From contig NZ_ASJD01000003.1 of the NCBI RefSeq assembly GCF_000691165.1, positions 434,001 through 498,000 on the forward strand: a stretch of DNA of 64,000 bases. The letters are read 5' to 3'. The notes below the pieces were generated by a model, which saw only the letters and a program-made list of their open reading frames with translations, had not been told where the DNA came from and ran no database searches. Numbering within the stretch: position 1 is the first letter of the stretch; each line of letters opens with the position of its first letter. Position numbers and translations under genes: made by a program. This stretch comes from Bacillus safensis FO-36b. GTDB taxonomy: Bacteria; Bacillota; Bacilli; Bacillales; Bacillaceae. This document shows, piece after piece, positions 1 through 8,561 of the stretch.

Positions 1-173
1 TTATTGCTAACGCAATGCGCGTAGCAAAAGCAGCTAAAGATATGAATCACAGTGGTGTCATACATGACGTTTGCCCATTCTTATTCAAAAGCCCTCCAAT
101 TGGACAAGTAGATTCAGAATCATTGCGTCTATTCAATGAATATGTAGCAAATGCTGAGCTGAAAAAGGTGTGA
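1..173 (+). CDS. 3' end of an unidentified gene (partial)
   Basis: An open frame enters from the left edge (first complete codon at 3) and ends with TGA at 171-173, leaving 56 visible residues. The tail is soluble, with mixed helix-like stretches and a Pro-rich turn (KSPPIGQVDSESL). The next gene's GTG start lies only 3 nt after the stop and its ribosome site (AAGGTG, 165-170) is inside this gene, so the two are in one operon. I do not recognise the family from this fragment. It is not a carrier protein: no DSL-type phosphopantetheine site is placed where one would be expected. Confidence 0.7.
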   Translation, partial: IANAMRVAKAAKDMNHSGVIHDVCPFLFKSPPIGQVDSESLRLFNEYVANAELKKV

Positions 174-176
174 TCA

Positions 177-1028
177 GTGGAAGCAGAACTAAATCTTTGC
201 GAGATAAAATTTGCCGCTTTTGACTTGGATGGAACATTAATTGATGAACGAGGCGAGCTTATTGGTGATGTCCATGGCGCAGTGAATATGCTGCGCCAAA
301 GAGGCATTATTTCAATAATTGTCACAGGCAGAACCTATGATTCTTTCTTCTCTCTGAACTTAGATCCTTCTTTACTCAATTTATTTCATCATGATGTTTT
401 GCTGAATGATGGAAATGTGATTTGCCATCATCAAAAGAAAACATTTGACGTTAAACAATATCTAAATGCTGCTATATGCCGGCAGGTTATCTCATCACTT
501 GATGGTCAAGCTGAATTTGTCATGGAATCACACGGGAAGCATGTGGCATCAAGTAAAAGCGCTAAGTTGAAATATTGCATGCTTTACACATTTCCACGAG
601 AAAAAATAGAGGTTGGTCATCAGAAAGAATTCACATTTGACCGTGTGACAAAACTATTTATTTTACCGAAAGAAAAAATAGATATCGCTCATCTATTAAG
701 AGATTGTCATTGTGATGTTGCGGATGCCCAGTTTTTAAATGCACAAGTGGTATCCCCGAAAGGAATTTGTAAGGCGGATATGCTTGAACGCCATTTATTA
801 GATTGTTTTGGAGAAAGTGATTTAAATCGTGTGATTGCTTTTGGAAATGGTCATAATGACAGACTGCTGCTCAAGAAGGCGAGGTGGGGGCTGGCAGTTC
901 AAGATAGCCATCCATCGGCGATTGAGTTATGTGATGTTCATCTGGGGGAGTCTATTTATGACTATCTTGATAAAGTTTCACAACCATTAGAAGCACCAAA
1001 AGTGATCAATGAAAAGGGAGGAATTTAG
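177..1028 (+). CDS. HAD-superfamily hydrolase, Cof type
   Basis: A 283-residue protein with the haloacid dehalogenase signature: motif I DLDGT at residues 16-20 (nucleophile D16), motif II VTGR near residue 50, and a C-terminal GNGHND near 222 that corresponds to the usual GDxxND metal-binding loop with Asn in place of the first Asp. The long insert between motifs II and III is the C2-type cap of Cof-like sugar/nucleotide phosphatases. The start is GTG with AAGGTG six bases upstream; the next gene begins directly after the TAG. In this operon it probably dephosphorylates a pathway intermediate, which is inferred from context only. Confidence 0.85.
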   Translation: MEAELNLCEIKFAAFDLDGTLIDERGELIGDVHGAVNMLRQRGIISIIVTGRTYDSFFSLNLDPSLLNLFHHDVLLNDGNVICHHQKKTFDVKQYLNAAICRQVISSLDGQAEFVMESHGKHVASSKSAKLKYCMLYTFPREKIEVGHQKEFTFDRVTKLFILPKEKIDIAHLLRDCHCDVADAQFLNAQVVSPKGICKADMLERHLLDCFGESDLNRVIAFGNGHNDRLLLKKARWGLAVQDSHPSAIELCDVHLGESIYDYLDKVSQPLEAPKVINEKGGI

Positions 1029-2165
1029 TTGAGTACCCTTCAGCTGCCTTTACCAGATGCGCTAGAAGATACAATGATACCAGATTTTGTGGAAAGAGTT
1101 TCTTTTCTATCAGCCCATATTTTGCACGTTGATCTTCTTGAAGAGGAATCTGTTATTGAAGTAACAGTCGATCATACGGGAGATGCAGAGGCAATATCAG
1201 CTGCGTTTTTAAAGTTATCGTCAAATGTAGCTCAACTGCGGAGGTTTCGTGAAAAGGAAATGAAATCAAATATTCATTTAAAAAGTGAGCCTGTTCATTC
1301 GAAACTAAGCGGGGATGACCAAAAGAGAACTTTCTATGACGAAATTGAAATGGAACTCGCACACTATTTTGATCAATTATTCTTAAATATGGGGGCTTCA
1401 CTTGGGGCCAAATTAAGAAAATACCCTTCTACGATGAGTAAAGAATTAATGGAAAAGTGTAAATACCATACAAATTTTCCGCAAAATATTTATTCTGTTT
1501 TTGAAATACCTCATGATTACCAGGTTATTGATGACATTCGAGAAAAGCATCATGGTTTTCTGCCTGAACACTTCCAGCAAGCAGGTCGATTTTTACAGCC
1601 GTGCATTTGTTATCACTGCTACGAGGAATGGGAAGGGAAGACCTATACAGACAATCAAATGATGACAGCAGCGGGGCAGTGTTTTAGACATGAAATTTCT
1701 TGGAAAGTAGATCCCCTAAGGAAACTAGAATTTAGTATGCGTGAAATTGTCTTTATCGGTAATAACGAATACATTAACGAAACAAGAAAAACACTTCTTG
1801 AACACACATGGCAATGTTTTCATCAGCTTGGCCTTAGTGGTAAGGTCACCACCGCAAATGACCCCTTTTTCTTTTATGATGATATGGATAAAGCGAATTA
1901 TCAATTAATGGCAAACAGCAAATATGAGTTAGTAGCTGTGACAGAAAAGAAAGACGTTTCGATCGCTTCATTTAACGACTGTGGAGAGATGCTTTGTGAA
2001 AGGTTCCAAATCAAGGGAGAAAATGATAAGCCGCTTTATTCGGGTTGTGCCGCATTTGGAATCGATCGATGGGTTCAAGTATTTTTACAAACATACGGTC
2101 GAAATAAAACGAATTGGCCGGATGAGATGCTTCATATAAAGGAGGGTCACTATGCTGCAAAGTAA
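1029..2165 (+). CDS. SerRS-like amino acid:[carrier protein] ligase
   Basis: A 378-residue class II aminoacyl-tRNA-synthetase fold protein. Motif 2 is CFRHE near residues 218-222 and motif 3 is GCAAFGIDRW near 339-348. The N-terminal part is only a short domain of about 75 residues; the long tRNA-binding coiled coil of true SerRS is absent. That matches the amino acid:[carrier protein] ligase family, which activates an amino acid with ATP and loads a phosphopantetheinyl carrier instead of tRNA. Candidate zinc ligands are a Cys in FLQPCICYHCY, Glu in MREIVFIG and Cys in NDCGEML, resembling the Cys-Glu-Cys set of atypical SerRS. The start is TTG behind AAGGGAGG. It overlaps the next gene by 14 nt. 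The amino acid substrate cannot be read from the sequence. Confidence 0.8.
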   Translation: MSTLQLPLPDALEDTMIPDFVERVSFLSAHILHVDLLEEESVIEVTVDHTGDAEAISAAFLKLSSNVAQLRRFREKEMKSNIHLKSEPVHSKLSGDDQKRTFYDEIEMELAHYFDQLFLNMGASLGAKLRKYPSTMSKELMEKCKYHTNFPQNIYSVFEIPHDYQVIDDIREKHHGFLPEHFQQAGRFLQPCICYHCYEEWEGKTYTDNQMMTAAGQCFRHEISWKVDPLRKLEFSMREIVFIGNNEYINETRKTLLEHTWQCFHQLGLSGKVTTANDPFFFYDDMDKANYQLMANSKYELVAVTEKKDVSIASFNDCGEMLCERFQIKGENDKPLYSGCAAFGIDRWVQVFLQTYGRNKTNWPDEMLHIKEGHYAAK

Positions 2166-3282
2166 TCTGACTCAAGAAGAGCACACAGCCCTCATTTTAT
2201 CTACTCCTTTTTTAGAAGACAGCCAGATAGAAGAGATGCAGGAGCTTCTGTATCAGCAGCAAGACTGGAATGTCATTCTTGGAATGCTGCATGTTCATCG
2301 GACAGCTGGTATTGCATGGAAAAATATTAAACGTTACGCCATTCATTTAAGAAAAGATTTTAAAGCAACTTATTTTTTAAAGTCATTAGAGATTATGTAT
2401 AAGGGGCAATTAGAAACGGCACGAGACAATATCACGTTAAACGATCAGTTATTTCAAGCACTTGATCAAAAAGGAATTGAATATGCCATTGTAAAAGGAA
2501 GTGTGATTGGCCAGTGGGCATACGGCGATGTAGGGCTTCGTTTATTTGGGGACAACGATCTCTTTATCTCACAAGATCAGCTGCAAGAAACTGGACATGT
2601 ATTAAAAGAATTAGGCTATGTTCAAGGTTCTTGGAATTATGAAACGGAGACAGTCACACCTGCGAAACGAAAAGACATTCTTTACCTCATCATGAACTCA
2701 CATCAAACCTACACCTACATGAAACCTACACCAGAATGCCGCTTTATTGACTGTCATAAAATTGATGTTCAGTTTTCAGTTGACCTCATGACAGGAAACC
2801 GGACAGATTCAATTGTCCAAGAAATGCTGTCTAGACGAATTCAAACGTCTGTTGACGATCACCTTGTATGGTCATTAAAAGAAGAGGATATGCTGATTTT
2901 CTTATGTATTCATTTTTACAAAGAGGCGATTTATTTAAATGAAGTGGAGTCAATGAAAGATTTACTGCTTTATAAGCTGCTTGATATATATGGCATGTTT
3001 ATGAGAGAAGACCTATTGGATGTGGAGTTGTTTGTCCGTCGAACGAAAGCGTATGGCTTTGGAAAGATGGTCTATTTTGCTTTGCATTATGTGAATGAAG
3101 TCTTTCCTCATACGATTCCTGATCTTGTCATGGAGGCACTTCAGCCTGAATCACTTGCTTATTTATCCGAAGTGCTGGATGCAAATGATGTCGTTCATAC
3201 ATGGAATCAGCCTATTCGTAAACGATTCTTTCACATTAATCGGTCTTTAGAAATTAAAAAGCATTCTGTTCATAAGGAGTAG
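2152..3282 (+). CDS. Nucleotidyltransferase-family protein (NTP_transf_5-like)
   Basis: A 376-residue protein resembling the uncharacterised nucleotidyltransferase family found in many biosynthetic and capsule clusters. The visible hallmark is KGSVIGQWAYGDVGLR (around residues 115-130) followed by GDNDLFIS, matching the KG...LR...DxDLxV pattern of the fold with paired Asp residues. The rest is helical. The start ATG at 2152 lies inside the preceding gene and has a strong AAAGGAGGG site, so the two are translationally coupled. The role may be transfer of a nucleotidyl or phospho group to a pathway intermediate; the family has no single established function, so this is inference. Confidence 0.7.
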   Translation: MLQSNLTQEEHTALILSTPFLEDSQIEEMQELLYQQQDWNVILGMLHVHRTAGIAWKNIKRYAIHLRKDFKATYFLKSLEIMYKGQLETARDNITLNDQLFQALDQKGIEYAIVKGSVIGQWAYGDVGLRLFGDNDLFISQDQLQETGHVLKELGYVQGSWNYETETVTPAKRKDILYLIMNSHQTYTYMKPTPECRFIDCHKIDVQFSVDLMTGNRTDSIVQEMLSRRIQTSVDDHLVWSLKEEDMLIFLCIHFYKEAIYLNEVESMKDLLLYKLLDIYGMFMREDLLDVELFVRRTKAYGFGKMVYFALHYVNEVFPHTIPDLVMEALQPESLAYLSEVLDANDVVHTWNQPIRKRFFHINRSLEIKKHSVHKE

Positions 3283-3286
3283 TGTG

Positions 3287-4543
3287 ATGAAAGATCCGGC
3301 AGCTCTATTTGATTTTAAGGGAAGAAACGACGTGATATGGTTTGGGAATATGAATCAAGAACAAATCTGGGATCAAACAAAGGCTTTACCTGTGATGACA
3401 GACCATGTTCAAAATGAACTCGTTCTTCAGCAAGAACAACAACTGCTTTTGATTGCTTCTAAGGATCATCATGTCATCATGCATCATCAGCCAGAACCAG
3501 CTTTTTTAGTCTATTTGGAAAAGCAGGGTATCAAGCTTCCACATATGATTCAAAAAGAAGATGCGTTCAATTTAAAGGGACTCATTGTACCCTATCTTTT
3601 AGATGAATCGGTTGATCAAGATTCGCCACTTGAAAAAAGAAAGATTTATGGTTCAAATCCAACACTCGTAAAGCGATTTAATCATAAGGTTTCGACTAGA
3701 AAGTGGGCAGAAGAACATCAGTTTAATGTTACGTGTGGTGCTGTTTGTCAAAATGCTGACGAGTTAAAACAGACGTATGAAGAATTAAGGGCGAATCATT
3801 TCTCAAAAATGGTTCTGAAATTACCTTATGGATCATCTGGTAAGGGACTTCGTATTTTAAAAAGCGAGAGAGAATTCATGCAGTTAGTGACTTTTATTGA
3901 AAGAAGAAAAATTCAAACAGACCTCCTCTTAGAGGGATGGCATCCAATTAAGCGATCTTTAAATGCCCAATTGCTCATTCAAGAGGAAGGATCACACTTA
4001 CTTTCAATTACAGAACAGAAAATCAATGAGGACGGCATCTACTTAGGGACGAATTTTGCGCCTATTTATGAACAGGACAAAAAACGTGAATATGAAGTAA
4101 GCATGCATCGAATCATAGAGCTTCTATATGCAGAAGGGTATCGAGGCGTGGTTGGCGTTGATTCGATCATTGATATTAATGAACAGCTCATACCGATCAT
4201 TGAAATAAATGCAAGGTTTACGCAGGTTACTTATTTACTCCCAATCATTTGCCGTTTTTTTTCAACCTACGAATATATTGAAAGCCGCTTTAAAAGATTC
4301 TCAAGCAGTGCCGACCTGCCGTTTGAAGATGTGTTAACGGAGGTAACAGAAGCACTCGATCCCGGAGAAGATGGTGGGTTTTTTATTTATACTTTCGGTA
4401 AAACGAGAGCGGATAATATGTGGCACTATCGACTGTTTATATTGTTTTACCATATGAAGAAGGACAAGCAGATTCATATGCTGACAAAGTTTGATGATAT
4501 GGAATTTTCAGCTGAAAGGGGGAGGGAATTTGCCGAAAAATGA
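3287..4543 (+). CDS. ATP-grasp domain carboxylate ligase
   Basis: A 418-residue ATP-grasp protein. The nucleotide-binding lysine loop is visible in KMVLKLPYGSSGKGLRIL (about residues 180-197), and the metal/ATP end motif is IPIIEINARFTQ (about 304-315), with Glu and Asn positioned for Mg2+ as in the ligase family. Such enzymes join a carboxylate to an amine or thiol through an acyl phosphate; BtrJ of butirosin biosynthesis, which loads glutamate on a carrier protein, is a functional precedent. Start ATG 3287 is preferred over GTG 3284 because AAGGAG (3274-3279) is 7 nt upstream of it. The end overlaps the decarboxylase gene by 14 nt. The substrate is unknown. Confidence 0.8.
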   Translation: MKDPAALFDFKGRNDVIWFGNMNQEQIWDQTKALPVMTDHVQNELVLQQEQQLLLIASKDHHVIMHHQPEPAFLVYLEKQGIKLPHMIQKEDAFNLKGLIVPYLLDESVDQDSPLEKRKIYGSNPTLVKRFNHKVSTRKWAEEHQFNVTCGAVCQNADELKQTYEELRANHFSKMVLKLPYGSSGKGLRILKSEREFMQLVTFIERRKIQTDLLLEGWHPIKRSLNAQLLIQEEGSHLLSITEQKINEDGIYLGTNFAPIYEQDKKREYEVSMHRIIELLYAEGYRGVVGVDSIIDINEQLIPIIEINARFTQVTYLLPIICRFFSTYEYIESRFKRFSSSADLPFEDVLTEVTEALDPGEDGGFFIYTFGKTRADNMWHYRLFILFYHMKKDKQIHMLTKFDDMEFSAERGREFAEK

Positions 4544-5840
4544 CGCTACGCTCTTAGAGAAAGCGAATGGTTATGGGACGCCGATGTATGTATACGATGG
4601 AGATGCATTAAAAGATCACTATGATCACATTACAGCATGGCTCCATCAATCAGCTGAGGTGTTCTTTTCATTTAAGTCCAATGGAAATGCCTCAATTGCG
4701 TCACTGTTACGGTCTTTTGGGGCTGGTATAGAAGTGGCTTCTGCAGGGGAGCTCCTTATGGCTGTAAAAGCAGGTTATTCCCCGGAGCATATCATTTTTT
4801 CTGGCCCTGGTAAGCAGAAGCAAGAGATCGATGCCGCTATTCAGCATGAGATCTATTGTATTATCGCCGAATCAAAGGAAGAGCTCATTTATATCGCTGA
4901 GTCTGCAAAGCATCAGGATAAACAGGTATCAGTAGGCATTCGGATTAATCCTGAATCCATTGAGTCACGGGCAAAAATCAAAATGGGCGGAGTTCCAAGT
5001 CCATTTGGGATAGATGAATCCAAACTGAAAGACGTATTTGACCTATTTCAGAAGTATGATCATTCTCTCTTATTTAAAGGGATTCATATGTATTTGGGAA
5101 CGCAGGTTCTTGATGAAACATCGCTTTTATCATCGTTTGAATACACGCTCAACACAGCTGTTCGAATCAAGAATGAATTTGGACTAACATGCCAGATGGT
5201 TGATTTAGGCGGTGGGTTTGGCATTCCGTATTTTCAGCATGAGACACCTCTTCATGCTGAACGTTTATTTCAAAGCGTAGCGGAATTGATTCGAACGTAC
5301 GAAACTGAGCTGGAATTTCCGAGGTTTATTATTGAGATGGGGAGATTCCTTTTAGCGGAATGTGGGGTTTATTTAACCACTATACAATATGTAAAAGAAT
5401 CAAAAGGACAGACGTTTTTAATTGCAGATGGAGGAATGCATCATCATCAAGCGATGACGTTTAGAGGCAGGCTGCTCCGCAATAATTATCCAATGCGGCT
5501 CATTAAACCTTCCAGCAAGCCCTCAGCTGTAGTGAAACAATCGATTGTAGGTCCACTATGTACTCCGGAAGACTTAATTGGCCGGCAGGTGGAGCTTCCG
5601 CAAGGCGATGTAGGTGATCTTCTTTGTATTGAGAAATCTGGGGCATATGGACTTTGCTACAGTCCTACCTTATTTTTAGGTCATTCTTCTCCGCTAGAGC
5701 TGCTTTTGTTTGAAGGAAACGATTATGTCATTCGAGAGAGAGGGACCCCGGATGATCTTTTATTAAAACAAAATAGATTATTCTTTACACAAAGGAGGGA
5801 TGAATATGACACTGACAGAGCTACGTCAAGAAACGATTGA
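4530..5840 (+). CDS. PLP-dependent decarboxylase, fold type III
   Basis: A 436-residue alanine-racemase-fold decarboxylase related to diaminopimelate/ornithine decarboxylases. The PLP lysine is K49 in FSFKSN (family YAxKAN). Other family sites: a Gly-rich phosphate loop in DLGGGFGIPY, EMGR where the family usually has EPGR, and GPLCTPEDL carrying the catalytic Cys that acts across the dimer. The start is TTG at 4530 directly after AGGGGGAGGGA; an earlier ATG at 4491 lies deep inside the ATP-grasp gene without a ribosome site. Lysine biosynthesis would use lysA, so its place in this operon argues for a specialised substrate, possibly a carrier-bound amino acid as with BtrK. That is inference. 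Confidence 0.85.
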   Translation: MPKNDATLLEKANGYGTPMYVYDGDALKDHYDHITAWLHQSAEVFFSFKSNGNASIASLLRSFGAGIEVASAGELLMAVKAGYSPEHIIFSGPGKQKQEIDAAIQHEIYCIIAESKEELIYIAESAKHQDKQVSVGIRINPESIESRAKIKMGGVPSPFGIDESKLKDVFDLFQKYDHSLLFKGIHMYLGTQVLDETSLLSSFEYTLNTAVRIKNEFGLTCQMVDLGGGFGIPYFQHETPLHAERLFQSVAELIRTYETELEFPRFIIEMGRFLLAECGVYLTTIQYVKESKGQTFLIADGGMHHHQAMTFRGRLLRNNYPMRLIKPSSKPSAVVKQSIVGPLCTPEDLIGRQVELPQGDVGDLLCIEKSGAYGLCYSPTLFLGHSSPLELLLFEGNDYVIRERGTPDDLLLKQNRLFFTQRRDEYDTDRATSRND

Positions 5841-6999
5841 TCGTCTTATTTTGCAATTTTCGGAAAGGGCGAGTCAGCTTGATGACAAATTTCAGTTCCC
5901 GCATCAAAATCTAGACGAACTGATTGATTGTGGATTACATGTCGCCAATATGCCGAAACAAGACGGGGGTCTTGGTTATGGATTTGAAGAAACGGTGACT
6001 CTTTTGTCACACATATCTAAAGGATGCGCGTCGACAGGACTCATTATGGCGATGCATTACTATTCGCTCGGCGCATTTTCTGAAGTGCTTACAAGTGAGC
6101 AGCAGGCCATGGTTTTTGACGATATTCGGCGTTCAGGAGAACTAATCGCTTCTGTTAGCGATCCGAATGTGATTTTTATTTATCAGCGTAAGCAAATGGA
6201 CGGAATTCCGACCATTACCGCAGAAAAAACAGATGGCGGATATCTTGTAAGCGGAACTAAATTTACAGTAACTGGTGCACCGCGCATTAAATATTTACCG
6301 ATTTATTGTCAGTATGCTCCGTCGTCATGCACATCTCAATATGGAATGACGGCTCTATTAATGACATTACCTACTGAAGGCGCTGCGATTGAAGAATCGT
6401 GGAATTATTCGGGCATGAGGGCATCGATGAGTCATCACATTCATTTTGACCAAGTGTTTATACCCGATCATCAGCTAATCGGACGGGAAGGCTACGCGAT
6501 AGAAGATACTGAAAATTTAATTTACTGGTTTCGTCTAGCTGTTACAGCTGTTTATTATGGCATTGCAAAAGCAGCATATGAACATGCCCTCGGTATGGCA
6601 TATAAAAGAAATGATCGAATTTCCAAGAAAAAATCAGCCTTTTTACCAGGTCCACAATTTCGTATTGCAGATATGAAAATTAAATTAGATGTTGCACATT
6701 CTCAGCTTATGGCTTGCGCTCAGCAAGCAGATCAAGAAAAGAAACAAAATCATTACTCAAGTGATTTGTATACGAAGACACTGATTACAAAACATTTTGT
6801 GACGCAAGCAGCAGAAGAAATCGTGCAGCTAGCTTCTCAGGTCGAGGGTTTTTCTTCATTACAGCAAGGATCTTTGCTCGAGCGTTTAAGCCGAGATGTG
6901 AAAGCGGCAAAATTTCATCCGCCTTCTGAAGATTTATTAAAAGAAGTGATTGCGAAAAAAGAGCTGGGCATTATCCCGTTAAAAAATCGATGGGTATGA
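5806..6999 (+). CDS. Acyl-CoA dehydrogenase-family flavoprotein
   Basis: A 397-residue protein with the three-part acyl-CoA dehydrogenase layout: an N-terminal helical domain (LDELIDCGLHVANMPKQDGG), a central beta domain (SVSDPNVI...GTKFTVTGAPR) and a C-terminal helical bundle ending in SRDVKAAKFHPPSEDLL. FAD binding is expected from the family. The usual C-terminal EGT-type element is replaced by the HPP segment seen in relatives from secondary metabolism that act on carrier-bound substrates. Start ATG 5806 has AAAGGAGGG six bases upstream; ATG 5800 is too close to it. The start overlaps the decarboxylase gene by 35 nt. It probably desaturates or oxidises the acyl/aminoacyl intermediate; the substrate is not determinable. 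Confidence 0.85.
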   Translation: MTLTELRQETIDRLILQFSERASQLDDKFQFPHQNLDELIDCGLHVANMPKQDGGLGYGFEETVTLLSHISKGCASTGLIMAMHYYSLGAFSEVLTSEQQAMVFDDIRRSGELIASVSDPNVIFIYQRKQMDGIPTITAEKTDGGYLVSGTKFTVTGAPRIKYLPIYCQYAPSSCTSQYGMTALLMTLPTEGAAIEESWNYSGMRASMSHHIHFDQVFIPDHQLIGREGYAIEDTENLIYWFRLAVTAVYYGIAKAAYEHALGMAYKRNDRISKKKSAFLPGPQFRIADMKIKLDVAHSQLMACAQQADQEKKQNHYSSDLYTKTLITKHFVTQAAEEIVQLASQVEGFSSLQQGSLLERLSRDVKAAKFHPPSEDLLKEVIAKKELGIIPLKNRWV

Positions 7000-7024
7000 T
7001 GGCAAGAAAAAGGAGGAGACATAA

Positions 7025-8020
7025 GTGGCTACTGCAGCACCTATTTACCGGAACAATTACTTAAACTGTTCTCAATTAACGATTGCAGCCATGCTTCTTA
7101 GAAAAGGGATTGAAATTGATAGGATTTGGAGGCAGGCAGGCCTTGTTTATAGACCCCAAGACAAAGGGTTTGTTTTGATCGGTTCCTTTAAACATTTTCG
7201 TGAGGATATTCTTCATCATAATGGCATTCATTTAGAAGAAATTTTTTACACGGAAGAGGAATTAGACCTCTATATCAATCGTGTGTTTAAACAGCATCCA
7301 AGCGGAGGGACTGTGTCTGTTTCCCTAGATATATTTGAATTACCGTACTGTCCATTTTACGAAAGAGAACATGGGTATCACACATTGGAAGTACTTGAGG
7401 TGAATGATGATCATGCAGTGGTCAGTGATCATGCATACTCCTATCATGGCACATTGAGTAAAGACCATTTGATGAAAGCTGCGCGCTCTGTATATGAACA
7501 TACACCTCGAACCGAAAATCGTTATAAGTGGATTAAACATGTGGAACTTCAGAAAGAACCGGATGTGCTGGTGATATTAAAAGAGCATGCGGCCATATTA
7601 GAAGGAGCACCGCCGCATTTTGATTTGCCTGGAGCAGTCACAGGGCTGGGCGCTATTTCAGTCATTCAAAGGGATTATATTGATAGTATCAAAGACAATG
7701 AAACTGGAAATTTATTAGACAATGTTTACTTTGAAGGACTAAAGGATGTGGCTAATTCCAGAAAACATATGGTGACATTCCTATCTTCTTATGAAAATGA
7801 GCTTTTACATCCCCTTATTCAAGCGTTTGAAGATGCTTATCAAAGCTGGACAGTACTCGCCAATTTTACGGCTAGAGTAGGCCTCAGTAAAAATCCTCGC
7901 AGTATGATAGAAAGAACGGCGAATCGGTTTCAAAAAACATTAGAAGTGGAGACCAGCCTGCTCACAGAACTAAAAGAGGTGATTCAAAATGAAGACTTAT
8001 CAAACTCTTTCTCTTCATGA
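7025..8020 (+). CDS. BtrH-like peptidase-C39-fold acyltransferase
   Basis: A 331-residue protein whose first 150 residues match the BtrH N-terminal domain pattern: an early Cys in NCSQLTIAAMLLRKGIE (about residue 15), a His in YHTLEVLEVNDDHAVVSD (about residue 119), then an Asp, giving a papain-like Cys-His-Asp set. The C-terminal half is helical. In butirosin biosynthesis BtrH transfers the acyl side chain from its carrier protein to the aminoglycoside, so this protein is the likely acyl-transfer step of the operon. The start is GTG with AAAAAGGAGGAGA upstream, 25 nt after the previous stop. Its end overlaps the next gene by 32 nt. The family call rests on motif resemblance, not alignment. 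Confidence 0.7.
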   Translation: MATAAPIYRNNYLNCSQLTIAAMLLRKGIEIDRIWRQAGLVYRPQDKGFVLIGSFKHFREDILHHNGIHLEEIFYTEEELDLYINRVFKQHPSGGTVSVSLDIFELPYCPFYEREHGYHTLEVLEVNDDHAVVSDHAYSYHGTLSKDHLMKAARSVYEHTPRTENRYKWIKHVELQKEPDVLVILKEHAAILEGAPPHFDLPGAVTGLGAISVIQRDYIDSIKDNETGNLLDNVYFEGLKDVANSRKHMVTFLSSYENELLHPLIQAFEDAYQSWTVLANFTARVGLSKNPRSMIERTANRFQKTLEVETSLLTELKEVIQNEDLSNSFSS

Positions 8021-8543
8021 TTATGTCAATAACAGAGGCATCACATATCAAAATGAATATGAAAAAGGCCAATTAACAATTGGCGGAGCTTCTTTGCCGG
8101 CTGAGTTAATTATGAACGTGCAAGATCCTTTTATCGAAGGGATTCCATTTCAGTTCATATATCAAGATCAAGGAGACAATATTGAATTAGAGGGACAGTC
8201 TCTTCATTTTCCGCCACTTGAAGCAGAAGCGCTTCATGTCGTTGGCTGTTCATCCAATGGCAATCTTTACGAAGAGATTTCATTATTACGAGAGGGGAAC
8301 GTTGTCTGTGAGACTCGGCTTTCATTAACGGATGTGATTGAACGTGAACCTGCATTTCATGATCGAGCGGCATATGCATTTGATTATATTCATACGGTAT
8401 CCGGCATTAATCATCATATGACATCAAACCTATGGCTTGATTCGCTCACCTTCTCGAAAAAAGTAGTTTTTGATGAAATTCGCTTTCAAGATAATCCATT
8501 TATGCATATTTTCGCAATGACGATTCAGCAGTCAAATCATTAA
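7989..8543 (+). CDS. Conserved-looking cluster protein of unknown function
   Basis: A 184-residue soluble protein without signal peptide or membrane segment. Alternating hydrophobic and polar residues suggest an all-beta sandwich: the segment with FPPLEAEALHVVGCSSNG followed by LYEEISLLREGNVV has the look of carbohydrate- or ligand-binding beta-sandwich modules. I do not recognise a family. The start ATG 7989 lies inside the 3' end of the BtrH-like gene behind AAAGAGGTG, so production is coupled to it, which suggests a partner or accessory of the acyl-transfer step. The coding call is firm because the frame is open, overlapping and flanked by ribosome sites. Confidence 0.7.
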   Translation: MKTYQTLSLHDYVNNRGITYQNEYEKGQLTIGGASLPAELIMNVQDPFIEGIPFQFIYQDQGDNIELEGQSLHFPPLEAEALHVVGCSSNGNLYEEISLLREGNVVCETRLSLTDVIEREPAFHDRAAYAFDYIHTVSGINHHMTSNLWLDSLTFSKKVVFDEIRFQDNPFMHIFAMTIQQSNH

Positions 8544-8561
8544 TGGAAGGGAGCCATGTCT

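Noticed and set aside
4491..4529. Upstream ATG for the PLP decarboxylase
   Set aside because: Lies inside the ATP-grasp gene without a ribosome site, whereas TTG 4530 has a strong one.
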